Shown here: one piece after another, positions 16,181-26,512 of the stretch | Layout of the letters: each line of letters opens with the position of its first letter | Numbering within the stretch: position 1 is the first letter of the stretch | Source: Luteimonas galliterrae | Lineage (GTDB): Bacteria > Pseudomonadota > Gammaproteobacteria > Xanthomonadales > Xanthomonadaceae | Reading direction: 5' to 3' | Assembly: GCF_023374055.1 (NCBI RefSeq) | Contig: NZ_JAMBEP010000001.1 | Coordinates: forward strand, 682,001-746,000 | DNA length: 64,000 bases | The notes under the pieces: model-generated | The model's input: only the letters and a program-made list of their open reading frames with translations | Database searches by the model: none | What the model was told of the DNA's origin: nothing | Made by a program: the position numbers and the translations under genes

Positions 16181-16825
16181 TCACTGGCCCTGCAGCAGCC
16201 TGCGCTTTAGCTCGGATTGCAGTTGGCGGTCTTCAGGCGGCGTTTCGCCCGGCACAGGCGCGGCGGAAGTGGCTTGCAGTTCTTCCTGGGTCGGGCAATC
16301 GCTGCAGGCCGGGGGCGATGCCGCAACCGTTTCCGCAACCAGCATCAGCGGCGCCGCTTGCACGACGACGTCGTCCATTCGCACCGGCGATGCGATCGCC
16401 GGCGCACGCGGCGGCGCGAACATCGGCACGGGCGGCGAACTGGGCGCGGGCGACGGCACCGCGACCGGCGAAGGAGGCAAGCTCGGCGCAGGCGGTGCGA
16501 CGCTGGCCACGACAGGCGAGGAAACCTGCGCCGGCGGACGCGGTTCCTCGATAATCGTGATGGAAGGGCCGCTACGCATCGGTGGCGCTTCTTTCTTCGG
16601 CTCGGGCGGTGGCGGCATGAGAGGAGCTGCGATGCGGGACGGCGCCACCGATGCGATGGTGGGTGCCGCTGCGATCCGACGCTTGGGCGCCGCAGTCTGT
16701 TTGGCCGGATCTTTGACCGGCGTGGCTTTGCTCCAGCGCAGCCAGGTTTGCGCGTGCGCGTCAGGTACCGCCGCGCACGCTACGAGCGCGGCCAGAACGG
16801 CTGGCAGCCATCGAATGCCGTACAT
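16181..16825 (-). CDS. Proline/alanine-rich secreted hypothetical protein
   Basis: 214-residue protein with a signal peptide (YGIRWLPAVLAALVACAAVP, cleavage after DAHA) followed by a low-complexity Pro/Ala/Ser/Val region that fills most of the sequence (for example APSLPPSPVAVPSPAPSSPP). The C terminus is more polar, with a CSDC pair and QLQSELKRRLLQGQ. No domain recognised; probably a periplasmic or envelope-spanning linker-like protein. It starts 38 bases after the ftsK stop and is followed by lolA, so it is likely in that operon. Reading frame is supported by signal peptide and codon bias. Confidence 0.7.
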   Translation of the reverse strand: MYGIRWLPAVLAALVACAAVPDAHAQTWLRWSKATPVKDPAKQTAAPKRRIAAAPTIASVAPSRIAAPLMPPPPEPKKEAPPMRSGPSITIIEEPRPPAQVSSPVVASVAPPAPSLPPSPVAVPSPAPSSPPVPMFAPPRAPAIASPVRMDDVVVQAAPLMLVAETVAASPPACSDCPTQEELQATSAAPVPGETPPEDRQLQSELKRRLLQGQ

Positions 16826-16863
16826 GAGTTTTCCCCAGTGCCGCACACTCCCCCGCCGGGAGC

Positions 16864-19227
16864 TTAGCCCTTCGGCGGCGGCGGTGCCAGCACGCTGCGG
16901 TCGCCATTGTGTTCGGGCGGAGAGACCACGCCCGCGGCCTCCATCGCTTCGACCAGGCGGGCGGCGCGGTTGTAGCCGATCTTGAGCCGGCGCTGGACGC
17001 CGGAGATCGAGGCGCGGCGGGTCTCGGTGACGATCCGGACCGCCTCGTCGTACAGCGGGTCGCTTTCGTCCCCTGCTCCGGCGGTGCTTTCCGGCAGGCC
17101 GGTGGCGCCGACGACCAGGCCTTCGCCCATCGATTGCACTTCCTCCAGCACCCCTTCGATGTAGTCCGGGCCGCTGCTGCTCTGCTTGAGGTGCTCGACC
17201 ACCCGGTGCACTTCCTCGTCGCTGACGAAGGCGCCGTGCACGCGCTCGGGCATGGCCGTGCCCGGCGGCAGATAGAGCATGTCGCCGTGGCCGAGCAGCG
17301 TTTCGGCGCCGGACTGGTCGAGGATCGTGCGCGAGTCGATCTTGCTCGACACCTGGAATGCGATGCGGGTCGGGATATTGGCCTTGATCAAGCCGGTGAT
17401 CACGTCCACCGACGGCCGCTGCGTGGCCAGGATCAGATGGATGCCGGCGGCGCGCGCCTTCTGCGCCAGCCTTGCGATGAGTTCTTCGACCTTCTTGCCG
17501 ACGATCATCATCATGTCGGCGAATTCGTCGATGAAGATGACGATGAACGGCAAGGTCTCCAGCTGGCGCGGCGCTTCGCCCAGTTCCGGATTCGGCTTGA
17601 ACAGCGGGTCCATCATCGGCTGCCCGGCGTCCTGCGCGTCCTTCACCTTCTTGTTGAAGCCAGCCAGGTTGCGTACGCCGACCATGCTCATCAGCTTGTA
17701 GCGGCGCTCCATTTCCGCGACGCACCAGCGCAGGCCGTTGGCGGCTTCCTTCATGTCGGTGACGACCGGCGCCAGCAGATGCGGAATGCCCTGGTACACG
17801 GACAATTCGAGCATCTTCGGGTCGATCATCAGCATCCGCAGGTCCTGCGGGCCGGCCTTGTACAGCAGGCTCAGCACCATCGCATTGACCGCGACGGATT
17901 TGCCCGAGCCGGTGGTGCCCGCCACCAGCAAGTGCGGCATGCGGGCCAGATCGGCGACCAGCGGGCGGCCGGCGATGTCCTTGCCCAGGGCGAGCGTCAG
18001 CGGGCTGCCGGACTTGTCGTATTCCTTCGAGCGCAGCAGCTCGCTGAGATAGATCATCTCGCGATGCGTATTCGGCGTTTCCAGGCCGACCACCGACTTG
18101 CCCGGGATCACGTCGACCACGCGCACCGATTTCACCGACAGGCCGCGCGCGATGTCCTTGTCCAGCGAACTGATCTGGCTGACTTTGACGCCCGGCGCCG
18201 GTTCCAATTCGAAGCGCGTGATCACCGGCCCGGGATAAGCGCCGACGACCTGCGCTTCGATGCGGAAATCGCGCAGCTTGAATTCGATCTGCCGCGACAG
18301 CGTTTCCAGCGTTTCTTCGCTGTAGCCTTTCTGCTGCGGCTTGGGATCGTCGAGCAGCGCCAACGGCGGAATGCCGGAACCGTCACCGACATGGAATAGC
18401 GGAATCTGCTGCTCGCGCTTGGCGCGATCGCTCTTCTCCACCTGCGCCGGCGCAGGTGGCTCGATTTTGACCGGTGCACGCTTGGCGCGCAGTTCGGTAT
18501 CGATCTTGCGCGACTCGACGCGCTCCTCGCGAAAGGCGCGCGCCTCCTGCCATTCCACGGCCTGCTGCGTGCCGCGCCGAAACAGGCCCGGCAGCGCCAG
18601 TGCCCACTTGCCCAGGCGGTCCATCACCGCCAGCCAGGACAGGCCGGTAGCCAGCGTGATCGACACCAGCAGCAGCGCGATCAGGAACAGGTTGCTGCCC
18701 ATCATGCCGAAGCCTCGCGCCAGCGACCGGCCTACCAATTGCCCGAGGATGCCGCCCGCACCGGCGGTGAAATCGGCCACCGTGCCGATGCGCAGGTACA
18801 GCAGGCCCGCCGCCGACACCAGGAAGCCGACGATGCCCACCAGCCGCAGCGCGGGGCCTAGGTCGGCATCGCCATCGCCGTCCGCGTCCATGCCGAACAG
18901 GGCGATCCAGGCCACGACGCCCAGCATGATCGGCAGCAGGAACGCCACGTAGCCGCAGATGTAGATGAGCATGTCGGCCAGCCACGCGCCGACGCGGCCG
19001 CCCATGTTGTGCAGCGGCGCGGTCACGCTGCCCGAATGCGACCAGCTGGGATCGCTGGGCGAAAAGGTGAAGAGGCTGGCCAGCATGTACAACAGTACCG
19101 GCGCGATCAGTATCAGCGCGATGTCGCGCAGCAAACGCTGGCGACGCGGATTCGGCGCCGCCGGTGGCGGAGCGGCGGCAGCGGCGTTGCGCTGTTTCTT
19201 CTGACGTTCCGAGAGCGGGCGTGCCAC
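16864..19227 (-). CDS. ftsK: DNA translocase FtsK
   Basis: Septal DNA pump that clears and aligns chromosome termini for XerCD at division. The 787 residues contain four to five membrane helices (about 33-53, 86-110, 125-145, 176-200), a short linker, the alpha/beta motor with Walker [10 protein letters not shown] (437-445) and Walker [21 protein letters not shown], and a C-terminal gamma winged helix ([20 protein letters not shown]) that reads KOPS. The linker is much shorter than in E. coli FtsK (1329 residues) but normal for Xanthomonadaceae-sized FtsK. Leads the group with the Pro-rich protein and lolA. Confidence 0.97.
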   Translation of the reverse strand: MARPLSERQKKQRNAAAAAPPPAAPNPRRQRLLRDIALILIAPVLLYMLASLFTFSPSDPSWSHSGSVTAPLHNMGGRVGAWLADMLIYICGYVAFLLPIMLGVVAWIALFGMDADGDGDADLGPALRLVGIVGFLVSAAGLLYLRIGTVADFTAGAGGILGQLVGRSLARGFGMMGSNLFLIALLLVSITLATGLSWLAVMDRLGKWALALPGLFRRGTQQAVEWQEARAFREERVESRKIDTELRAKRAPVKIEPPAPAQVEKSDRAKREQQIPLFHVGDGSGIPPLALLDDPKPQQKGYSEETLETLSRQIEFKLRDFRIEAQVVGAYPGPVITRFELEPAPGVKVSQISSLDKDIARGLSVKSVRVVDVIPGKSVVGLETPNTHREMIYLSELLRSKEYDKSGSPLTLALGKDIAGRPLVADLARMPHLLVAGTTGSGKSVAVNAMVLSLLYKAGPQDLRMLMIDPKMLELSVYQGIPHLLAPVVTDMKEAANGLRWCVAEMERRYKLMSMVGVRNLAGFNKKVKDAQDAGQPMMDPLFKPNPELGEAPRQLETLPFIVIFIDEFADMMMIVGKKVEELIARLAQKARAAGIHLILATQRPSVDVITGLIKANIPTRIAFQVSSKIDSRTILDQSGAETLLGHGDMLYLPPGTAMPERVHGAFVSDEEVHRVVEHLKQSSSGPDYIEGVLEEVQSMGEGLVVGATGLPESTAGAGDESDPLYDEAVRIVTETRRASISGVQRRLKIGYNRAARLVEAMEAAGVVSPPEHNGDRSVLAPPPPKG

Positions 19228-19336
19228 CGTGCGTGATTACCTGAAGAAAATCCCCTAGTGGGTTGATCTTACTGTTAAAACTGGTCAAACACTAGCAAGA
19301 CTTTGGCGTAGCTGTCATCCCGAACCGCCCTAGCTT

Positions 19337-19403
19337 GTCATCCCGAACGAAGTGAGGGATCTGCTTTCCCTGCGAGTAGATCCCTCACTTCGTTCGGGAT
19401 GAC
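19337..19403. repeat. Perfect inverted repeat (family C)
   Basis: GTCATCCCGAACGAAGTGAG and its complement CTCACTTCGTTCGGGATGAC (each extended by GGATCT/AGATCC) flank a 15-base centre. A partial left arm occurs at about 19314. It lies downstream of ald and upstream of ftsK; it may act as a terminator for ald. Confidence 0.85.
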
Positions 19404-19453
19404 AGTTGGGAGTTCAGGATGACAGGTTGGAACGTTCGGGATGAGCGACCCGC

Positions 19454-20521
19454 TTAGAGCTTCATCCCCTGCAATGCAGGATGCACCAACTTGCCGCCTT
19501 CCACATTGATGCCCTTCACCAGCGCAGCGTTGTCGCGCCAGCTGCCCGAAGCCAGCTTGTTGACCCACGGCAGGATCGCCGCGCAGATCGCCTGCGACGA
19601 GGTCTGCGGCACGGCGCCGGGCATGTTGGTCACGCAGAAGTGGGTCACGCCCTCTTCCACATAGGTCGGCTCTTTCCAGGTGGTGGCGCGGGAGCTTTCG
19701 AAGCAGCCGCCCTGGTCGATGGAGATGTCGACCATGACGCTGCCGTCTTCCATGTTCTTCATCATTTCGCGGGTGACCACGTGCGGGGCGACCGCACCGG
19801 TGACCAGCACCGCACCGATCACCAGATCGGCGGAAGCCACTTCGCGGGCCACCAGATCTTCGTACGGGTACAGCGCGGTGACGTTGTTGCCCAGGCGCAT
19901 CATTTCGTCCATGCGGTCCTGGCGCTTCTCGAACACCACCACATTCGCGCCGCCGGCCGCGGCCAGCGCCGCGGAGTTGCCGCCGGCCTGGCCGGCGCCG
20001 AACACCACCACCTTGCCGCGCTCGGTCGACGGCAGGCCGCCGAGCAGCTTGCCCTTGCCGCCCATGGGCTGGTGCAACAGATGCGTGCCGACCTGCACGC
20101 CGATCTTGCCGGCGATGATCGACATCGGCGCCAGCAGCGGCAGGTCGCCGTTGTCCAGTTCGACGGTTTCGAAGGCGACGCCGGTCAGGCCGATGTCGAG
20201 CAGGCGCTTGGTCAGGCCGGGCAGCGGCGCCAGGTGCAGGTAGCAGAACAGCAGATGGTCTTTGCGCAGCAGCTTCAGGTCGCCTTCGATCGGCTCCTTG
20301 ACCTTCACGATCAGCTCGCCCTTGTCGTACAGCGCGGCCGCATCGGGCGCGATCTTGACGCCCAGCGCCGTGTAGTCGGCGTCCTTGAAACCGGACTTGA
20401 TGCCCGCGTCCTTCTCCAGCCATACCTCGTGGCCGCGCTTGATCAAATCGCCCGCCGCCGCCGGCACCAATGCAACGCGGCCTTCGAGGGTCTTGGTTTC
20501 TTTGGGTACGCCGATACGCAT
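19454..20521 (-). CDS. ald: Alanine dehydrogenase
   Basis: NAD-dependent enzyme interconverting L-alanine with pyruvate and ammonium. The 355-residue sequence is recognisable throughout: MRIGVPKETKTLEGRVALVP at the N terminus, the LHLAPLPGLTKRLLDIGLTG block, the nucleotide-binding KVVVFGAGQAGGNSAALAAA, and the C-terminal GALVTGAVAPHVVT-like and DISIDQGGCFESS motifs of Ald. Length fits the family (about 360-370). Divergent from trxB with a 281-base gap. Flanked downstream by an inverted repeat. Start ATG 20521 gives the canonical N terminus. Confidence 0.96.
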   Translation of the reverse strand: MRIGVPKETKTLEGRVALVPAAAGDLIKRGHEVWLEKDAGIKSGFKDADYTALGVKIAPDAAALYDKGELIVKVKEPIEGDLKLLRKDHLLFCYLHLAPLPGLTKRLLDIGLTGVAFETVELDNGDLPLLAPMSIIAGKIGVQVGTHLLHQPMGGKGKLLGGLPSTERGKVVVFGAGQAGGNSAALAAAGGANVVVFEKRQDRMDEMMRLGNNVTALYPYEDLVAREVASADLVIGAVLVTGAVAPHVVTREMMKNMEDGSVMVDISIDQGGCFESSRATTWKEPTYVEEGVTHFCVTNMPGAVPQTSSQAICAAILPWVNKLASGSWRDNAALVKGINVEGGKLVHPALQGMKL

Positions 20522-20682
20522 CGCAAATCTCCGTCAAGGGTGCCAGGCCGTACCGGTCCGTCCGGAAATGCCTGACGCTAGATGTTGAAAACCCGCACAT
20601 GGCTGCGCGGGCGAAGGATTCCCAATATGCCGAGGGCGCGATGCGTCGCGGCACACAATGTTGTGGTCTGACGCCTTGATAA

Positions 20683-21756
<1,074 letters not shown>

Positions 21757-21779
21757 TCGGATCCCCGCGATCCTCCCCA

Positions 21780-21996
21780 CCCGTCATCCCAGCGAAAGCT
21801 GGGGCGAAGCGCCGCGTTTGCGAGCCATGGGCTCGCGCGCCGCTGAGCGCCATCGCGCCGTGCGCGATGGCCGGGGGTCGCCAGACCCATTTTGCTGTTG
21901 CTTTAAGCCGTCATTCCCGCGAAGGCGGGAATCCAGCGACTTTGCGTTTTCAACAGCAAGATCAAAATGGGTCCCAGCTTTCGCTGGGATGACGGG
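21780..21996. repeat. Nested inverted repeat (family B)
   Basis: Outer arms CCCGTCATCCCAGCGAAAGC (21780 onward) and GCTTTCGCTGGGATGACGGG (to 21996) enclose a second pair, GACCCATTTTGCTGTTG and CAACAGCAAG...AAAATGGGTC. At the centre is GTCATTCCCGCGAAGGCGGG, the unit seen again near 55.6-55.7 kb. It is a mosaic of two related palindromic units between trxB and the DUF482 gene, ending 15 bases before that gene's start. Confidence 0.85.
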
Positions 21997-22011
21997 AGAA
22001 AAGGCATCCGG

Positions 22012-23139
22012 ATGCCTACCGCACGCATCTGCGCAAAACTCGCCGATATCGATCCGGCGGCCTGGGACGACCTGCACGACGGCCGCAACCCTTTCGTCGC
22101 GCACGCCTTCTTATCCGGCCTCGAACGGCACGGCTGCCTGCGCGAAGAATGGGGCTGGACGCCGCAACATCTGACCCTGTGGCAAGGCGACTCGCTGATC
22201 GCCGCCGCGCCCGGCTACCTGAAAACCAATTCCCACGGCGAATTCGTGTTCGACCACGCATGGGCGCACGCCTATGCTCGCTACGGCCAGGACTATTTCC
22301 CGAAATACCTTTGCGCGGTGCCCTACTCGCCGGTAACCGGCCCACGCCTGTTGGCGCGCAACGATACCGCCCGCAGCCAATTGCTCGCCGCGATGGCCCA
22401 TGCCGCCGATGGCGAACGGCTCTCGTCGGCCCACGTCAATTTCCACACCGAAGCCGAAGACAGCGCATTCGGAGAAGGCTGGCTGCCGCGCATCGACGTG
22501 CAATACCACTGGCGCAACGACGCCGGCTGGCAGGATTTCGAAGGCTTCCTCGCGGCGATGGACCACAAACACCGCAAGAACATCCGCCAGGAACGCGCCA
22601 AGACCCGTCGCGCCGGCGCGACGTTCCGCGCCGTGCACGGACGCGACGCGAGCGACGACGATCTCGCCGCGATGTACGGCTTCTACCTGCAGACCTTCGC
22701 CGAATACGGCAATTCGCCAGCGTTGACGCTGGATTTCCTGCGTCATCTCGCCAGAACCATGCCCGACAATTTGGTGCTGTTCCTGGCCGACCACGAAGGC
22801 GAAACCATTGCCGGCGCACTGTGCCTGCGCGGCGGAGATACGCTGTACGGCCGCTATTGGGGCGCGGCGCGCGCCTTGCCGGGACTGCATTTCGAGACCT
22901 GCTATTACCAGGGCATCGACTATTGCCTGCGCGAAGGCCTGCGCGTGTTCGAGCCCGGCGCCCAGGGCGAACACAAGATCGCGCGCGGTTTCCTGCCTGC
23001 TTTCGTGCGCAGCCGGCATTGGATCGCCGATCCGGACTTCGCCCAGGCGCTGGTGCGCTGGTGCGAGGAGGAAGCGCTATCGGTACGGCGGTATGCGGCG
23101 ACGCTGGCGGGGCATTCGCCGTTCCGGGCCGGCCGCTAA
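22012..23139 (+). CDS. GNAT/FemAB-like acyltransferase (DUF482, PF04339-like)
   Basis: 375-residue conserved protein of the peptidogalycan/DUF482 acyltransferase group, predicted to transfer an acyl or aminoacyl group. Recognisable segments are HAFLSGLERHGCLREEWGW, DYFPKYLCAVPYSPVTGPRL, the basic DHKHRKNIRQERAKTRRAG and the C-terminal LFEPGAQGEHKIARGFLP-type motif (read here as VFEPGAQGEHKIARGFLPAF). The substrate is unknown. Start ATG 22012 has AAAGG 10 bases before it; the leader lies against the nested repeat. Followed by aat on the same strand after another repeat. Confidence 0.85.
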   Translation: MPTARICAKLADIDPAAWDDLHDGRNPFVAHAFLSGLERHGCLREEWGWTPQHLTLWQGDSLIAAAPGYLKTNSHGEFVFDHAWAHAYARYGQDYFPKYLCAVPYSPVTGPRLLARNDTARSQLLAAMAHAADGERLSSAHVNFHTEAEDSAFGEGWLPRIDVQYHWRNDAGWQDFEGFLAAMDHKHRKNIRQERAKTRRAGATFRAVHGRDASDDDLAAMYGFYLQTFAEYGNSPALTLDFLRHLARTMPDNLVLFLADHEGETIAGALCLRGGDTLYGRYWGAARALPGLHFETCYYQGIDYCLREGLRVFEPGAQGEHKIARGFLPAFVRSRHWIADPDFAQALVRWCEEEALSVRRYAATLAGHSPFRAGR

Positions 23140-23146
23140 TGCCCTT

Positions 23147-23257
23147 TTAGGAGCGGCTCTTGTAGGAGCGGCTTCAGCCGCGAGCTTTTCGAGTTGTTGC
23201 ATAGTCAGGAAAAGCTCGCGGCTGAAGCCGCTCCTACAAAAAGCCGCTCCCACAAAA
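23147..23257. repeat. REP-like inverted repeat, family A copy 3 (compound)
   Basis: TTGTAGGAGCGGCTTCAGCC with GGCTGAAGCCGCTCCTACAA forms the main hairpin, flanked by an extra half unit on each side (GGAGCGGCTCT and AAGCCGCTCCCACAAAA). Located between the DUF482 gene and aat, ending 26 bases before the aat start. Confidence 0.9.
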
Positions 23258-23283
23258 AAGGCCGTTGGTTTAACGTGCCCGGC

Positions 23284-24027
23284 ATGGCCTTGCGCATCCC
23301 GCAGCTCGACCCGGACCCGGCCTCGCCGTTCCCGCCGGTCGAGACCGCGCTGCGCGAGCCCGACGGCCTGCTCGCGATGGGCGGCGACCTGTCCGTTGTG
23401 CGGCTATTGAACGCCTATCGCCACGGCATCTTTCCCTGGTATTCGCGCGGCCAGCCGATCCTGTGGTGGAGCCCCGACCCGCGCACCGTATTCCGCAGCG
23501 ACGGCGTGCGCCTGTCGTCGCGCTTCCGCCGGACATTGAACTCGTCCCACTGGGAAATACGCGCCGATACCGCCTTCGCTGCGGTGTTGTCGGCCTGCGC
23601 GCATACGCCGCGGCTGGGCCAGCGCGGCACCTGGATCACCGATGCCATGCAATCGGCTTACCTGGAATTGCACCGCCATGGCCACGCCCATTCGGTGGAG
23701 GTGTTCGACGGCGAGCGCCTGGCCGGCGGGATCTACGGCGTGGCGGTAGGCCGGATGTTTTTCGGCGAGAGCATGTTCAGCGCGCAATCGGGCGGTTCGA
23801 AAGTGGCCCTGGCCGCTCTGGCGCGGCGCCTCCACGGTTGGGGCTGGCCCCTGATCGATGCCCAGGTCGAGAGCCCGCACCTGCTCAGCCTGGGCGCGGA
23901 ATCGTGGCCGCGCCGGGAATTCATCGCCCGCATCGCGCATGGCCTGGCCCAAACGCAGGCGCCGGGCCGCTGGACGGATGCCTTCGGGCAATTGCGCGCC
24001 AGCCAACTGGCCTGCGGCGCGGATTAA
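23284..24027 (+). CDS. aat: Leucyl/phenylalanyl-tRNA-protein transferase
   Basis: Adds Leu or Phe to N-terminal Arg/Lys of proteins, creating N-degrons for ClpS-ClpAP. The 247-residue product shows the family landmarks: [60 protein letters not shown] and [16 protein letters not shown] with [17 protein letters not shown]. Start ATG 23284 (MALRIPQL) is chosen on homology; the ribosome binding site is poor. Order aat then infA is the usual one. clpA and clpS, its partners in the N-end rule, are 3-6 kb away in this window. Confidence 0.96.
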   Translation: MALRIPQLDPDPASPFPPVETALREPDGLLAMGGDLSVVRLLNAYRHGIFPWYSRGQPILWWSPDPRTVFRSDGVRLSSRFRRTLNSSHWEIRADTAFAAVLSACAHTPRLGQRGTWITDAMQSAYLELHRHGHAHSVEVFDGERLAGGIYGVAVGRMFFGESMFSAQSGGSKVALAALARRLHGWGWPLIDAQVESPHLLSLGAESWPRREFIARIAHGLAQTQAPGRWTDAFGQLRASQLACGAD

Positions 24028-24115
24028 CGCTTTCTTTGCTTGCCATGGCCGCGCGTGGCAGAATGCCCGGCTTCCAGGCGCTCCGCGCCCGGCAATCTCA
24101 GGCAGCAAAGGACGC

Positions 24116-24334
24116 ATGGCGAAAGACGACGTCATCGAATTCGAAGGCACGATCTCCGAAACCCTCCCGAACACCATGTTCCGGGTGAAGCTGGAGAACG
24201 GCCACGAGATCATCGCCCATATCTCCGGGCGGATGCGCAAGAACTACATCCGCATCCTCACAGGAGACAAGGTCAAGGTCGAAATGACGCCTTACGACCT
24301 GACCAAGGGCCGCATCACCTATCGGATGAAATGA
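24116..24334 (+). CDS. infA: Translation initiation factor IF-1
   Basis: 72-residue OB-fold factor that binds the 30S A site during initiation. [40 protein letters not shown] and KGRITYRMK are diagnostic and the length is exactly typical. AAAGGA stands seven bases before ATG 24116. The stop TGA overlaps the start of the DUF4124 gene. Confidence 0.98.
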   Translation: MAKDDVIEFEGTISETLPNTMFRVKLENGHEIIAHISGRMRKNYIRILTGDKVKVEMTPYDLTKGRITYRMK

Positions 24335-24870
24335 TGGCCGGCGTGCGGACCCCTCACCGGTTCGCACCCGCCGCGCTCCTGTTCGCGGCTGCCCTGGTTT
24401 GCACGGCGACTCAAGCGCAGACCACCTATCGCTGGAAAGACGCCAGCGGCAACGTCCACTACACCGACAAGCCGCCGCCGACCAGCGCCAAGGAAGCGCG
24501 AACCGTCACGCCGGCCGATCCGGCCGCGCCGCGCGACCTGACCAAGATTCCGCGCGTCGATCCGCCGAAACCCGCGATCGCGACGCAACAGCCTCCCGCG
24601 GTCGGCCAGCCTCCGCAACCGGCCGTCGGCGACATCCAGAAGCAACTGGAACAGAACCGCGAATACCTGCGCAAGCAGCGCAACCCAAAGACGCAGGAAG
24701 AACGCGCCAAGCGCGATGCCGAACAATGCGCGGTCTGGCGGCGTTCTTTGGAACGCGTCGAAGCCGCCGAGAAGCAAGACGGGCCCAAACGGCCCACCGC
24801 GGCCGAGCGGAAGGACTTGGAACAGACCAAGGCCGAACTGCAGCGCAACGTCGCGGCGCTGTGCCGTTGA
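24331..24870 (+). CDS. DUF4124-domain secreted protein
   Basis: 179-residue protein with signal peptide ([20 protein letters not shown]) followed immediately by a DUF4124 unit: [20 protein letters not shown], a small domain common in periplasmic proteins of gammaproteobacteria. The rest is a Pro-rich linker and a charged helical region ([20 protein letters not shown] and later [20 protein letters not shown]). ATG 24331 overlaps the infA stop (ATGA) and a second ATG follows directly, so translation is probably coupled. Exact role unknown. Confidence 0.82.
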   Translation: MMAGVRTPHRFAPAALLFAAALVCTATQAQTTYRWKDASGNVHYTDKPPPTSAKEARTVTPADPAAPRDLTKIPRVDPPKPAIATQQPPAVGQPPQPAVGDIQKQLEQNREYLRKQRNPKTQEERAKRDAEQCAVWRRSLERVEAAEKQDGPKRPTAAERKDLEQTKAELQRNVAALCR

Positions 24871-25136
24871 AGCGCGCGGCTTGCGCCGCTTGTTCACGTT
24901 CGTGACTTGGCTGCAGCGACGAAAAACTTCGCGCTGAGAACAATTCATCGTAACAGAATGATGAATTGGGCTTGACGTTCGTTAGCGCGATCTCCATCGC
25001 GGCCAGTCGTTGCGGAAGCGTTTTCAAACACGATGCAATGCATCGCGTGACGCGCGTTGACGACATCTTTCTCACATACGTGACGCCAGACTCCGGCGCA
25101 TCGCGATCATGTGGAAGATCGCATGGGAGAGATCGG

Positions 25137-26486
25137 ATGAACATCCGCGTTCGTTGCGCCCGCCGGCACGCCGTGCCGACAACGGCGTTCCTTCTATGTT
25201 TTGGAGCGTTATCGCTGCCAACTCCGGCAAGCGCGGCCACGTTATCGGTGGCCAATTGCAACGACAGCGGGTCCGGCAGTCTGCGCGATACGGTTGCCCA
25301 GGCCAGCAGCGGCGATACCGTCGATCTCACGCAATTGAATTGCGATCAGATCAAGCTGGCCGGCACGCCGATCGCGATCGCGCAGCAGGACTTGAACATC
25401 GTCGGGCCGGGGCGCTACAAACTGGCCATCGACGGGGTCTACAAGAGCGGCGTGTTGCGCCACACGGGGGCCGGCACGCTGAAGCTCTCCCATCTTTCGG
25501 TCGAGCACGGACAGCATGTGGTCTATGACGGCGATGGTAATGCCTATGGCGGCTGCGTCTATTCCGCGGGCGATGTGAACATCGATTGGGTCGAAGTCCG
25601 CCATTGCGGCGCTCACGCCAGAGTCAATGCCGGCGGAGGGGGCATTTATGCGCAGAGAAACGTCATGGCGACCCGCAGCGTCGTCCATTCGAACGGCCTC
25701 AGCGGCGCGGGCACTTACGGCGGGGGAATAGCCGCCGAAAAAAGCATCGCGCTCGAACGCAGCCGCATTGTCAACAACAAAGCCTCCTCGGGAGGCGGCC
25801 TCAGAGCAGGCATCTACGGCAGTATCTCCATGCATTATTCGGCGCTGACCAATAACGTCGCCCGGGTGGGCGGCGGTGCGGAAGTGTTCGGGAAAGCCGA
25901 GATCATCAACTCCGCGATTACCGGGAACTCCGCCACTACCAAAGATGGCGCTCTGCAAATAAATGAACTGACCATCGTCAACAGCACCGTTTCCGGAAAT
26001 TCCTCTCCGTTCATCTCCGCTATCGAAACCCGTGGCGGCTTCGTGGCGAGCAACAGCACTATCGCCTACAACAACATGACTGGGGAACAATGCAGGGGTG
26101 CCGTGACAGTCACTCTCTATGATGAACAGCTGCCGCCACATCTAGACAGCAGTATCTTCGCCAACAACACCTGCAAAGGCAGCCCCAGTACCGATCTCGA
26201 TGCCCGAGAAGTTGGAGCATCAACAATCGTCTCGATTACGGGTGCGAACAATCTAGTGATGCAAGGCGGAGCTTCGACCGAATTGCCTGAGGACACTGTT
26301 TCCGCCGATCCTTTGCTTCAACCTTTAACCGACAACGGCGGCGTGCGCCTGACCCATGCGTTGATGGCCGGCAGCCCTGCCATCGACGCCGGCAACAACG
26401 CCGCGGGCCTCGTCTACGACCAGCGCGGCCCCAGCTATCCCAGAACCAAAGGCGCAGGTACCGATATCGGCGCCTACGAACGCTGA
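25137..26486 (+). CDS. Secreted right-handed beta-helix protein (choice-of-anchor Q-like)
   Basis: 449-residue secreted protein. Signal peptide MNIRVRCARRHAVPTTAFLL continues to PASA, then CMAL-type repeat segments begin with TLSVANCNDSGSGSLRDTV, the usual opening of this family. Many short Asn/Ser/Gly-rich turns (ALTNNVARVGGGAEVFGKAE, AITGNSATTKDGALQINELT, STVSGNSSPF) fit a parallel beta-helix. The C terminus has GSPAIDAGNNAAGLVYDQRG and GTDIGAYER, the standard end of choice-of-anchor Q proteins. Likely surface-associated adhesin or carbohydrate-binding protein. Third-position G/C is lower in the middle (25.7-26.3 kb) than in neighbours, which could reflect acquisition or the Asn-rich composition. 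GGGAGAGATCGG precedes ATG 25137. Confidence 0.85.
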   Translation: MNIRVRCARRHAVPTTAFLLCFGALSLPTPASAATLSVANCNDSGSGSLRDTVAQASSGDTVDLTQLNCDQIKLAGTPIAIAQQDLNIVGPGRYKLAIDGVYKSGVLRHTGAGTLKLSHLSVEHGQHVVYDGDGNAYGGCVYSAGDVNIDWVEVRHCGAHARVNAGGGGIYAQRNVMATRSVVHSNGLSGAGTYGGGIAAEKSIALERSRIVNNKASSGGGLRAGIYGSISMHYSALTNNVARVGGGAEVFGKAEIINSAITGNSATTKDGALQINELTIVNSTVSGNSSPFISAIETRGGFVASNSTIAYNNMTGEQCRGAVTVTLYDEQLPPHLDSSIFANNTCKGSPSTDLDAREVGASTIVSITGANNLVMQGGASTELPEDTVSADPLLQPLTDNGGVRLTHALMAGSPAIDAGNNAAGLVYDQRGPSYPRTKGAGTDIGAYER

Positions 26487-26512
26487 GGTAACGCTGTTGC
26501 GGAGTGTCGTGC

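Noticed and set aside
16826-17725. Upstream extension of the Pro-rich gene over ftsK
   Set aside because: The extension is the out-of-frame shadow of the FtsK motor domain; the real start is ATG 16825 at the signal peptide.
24871-25136. Gap between the DUF4124 gene and the beta-helix gene
   Set aside because: Searched for small genes and hairpins; only a possible promoter-like AT-rich stretch near 24.94 kb and nothing firm enough to list.
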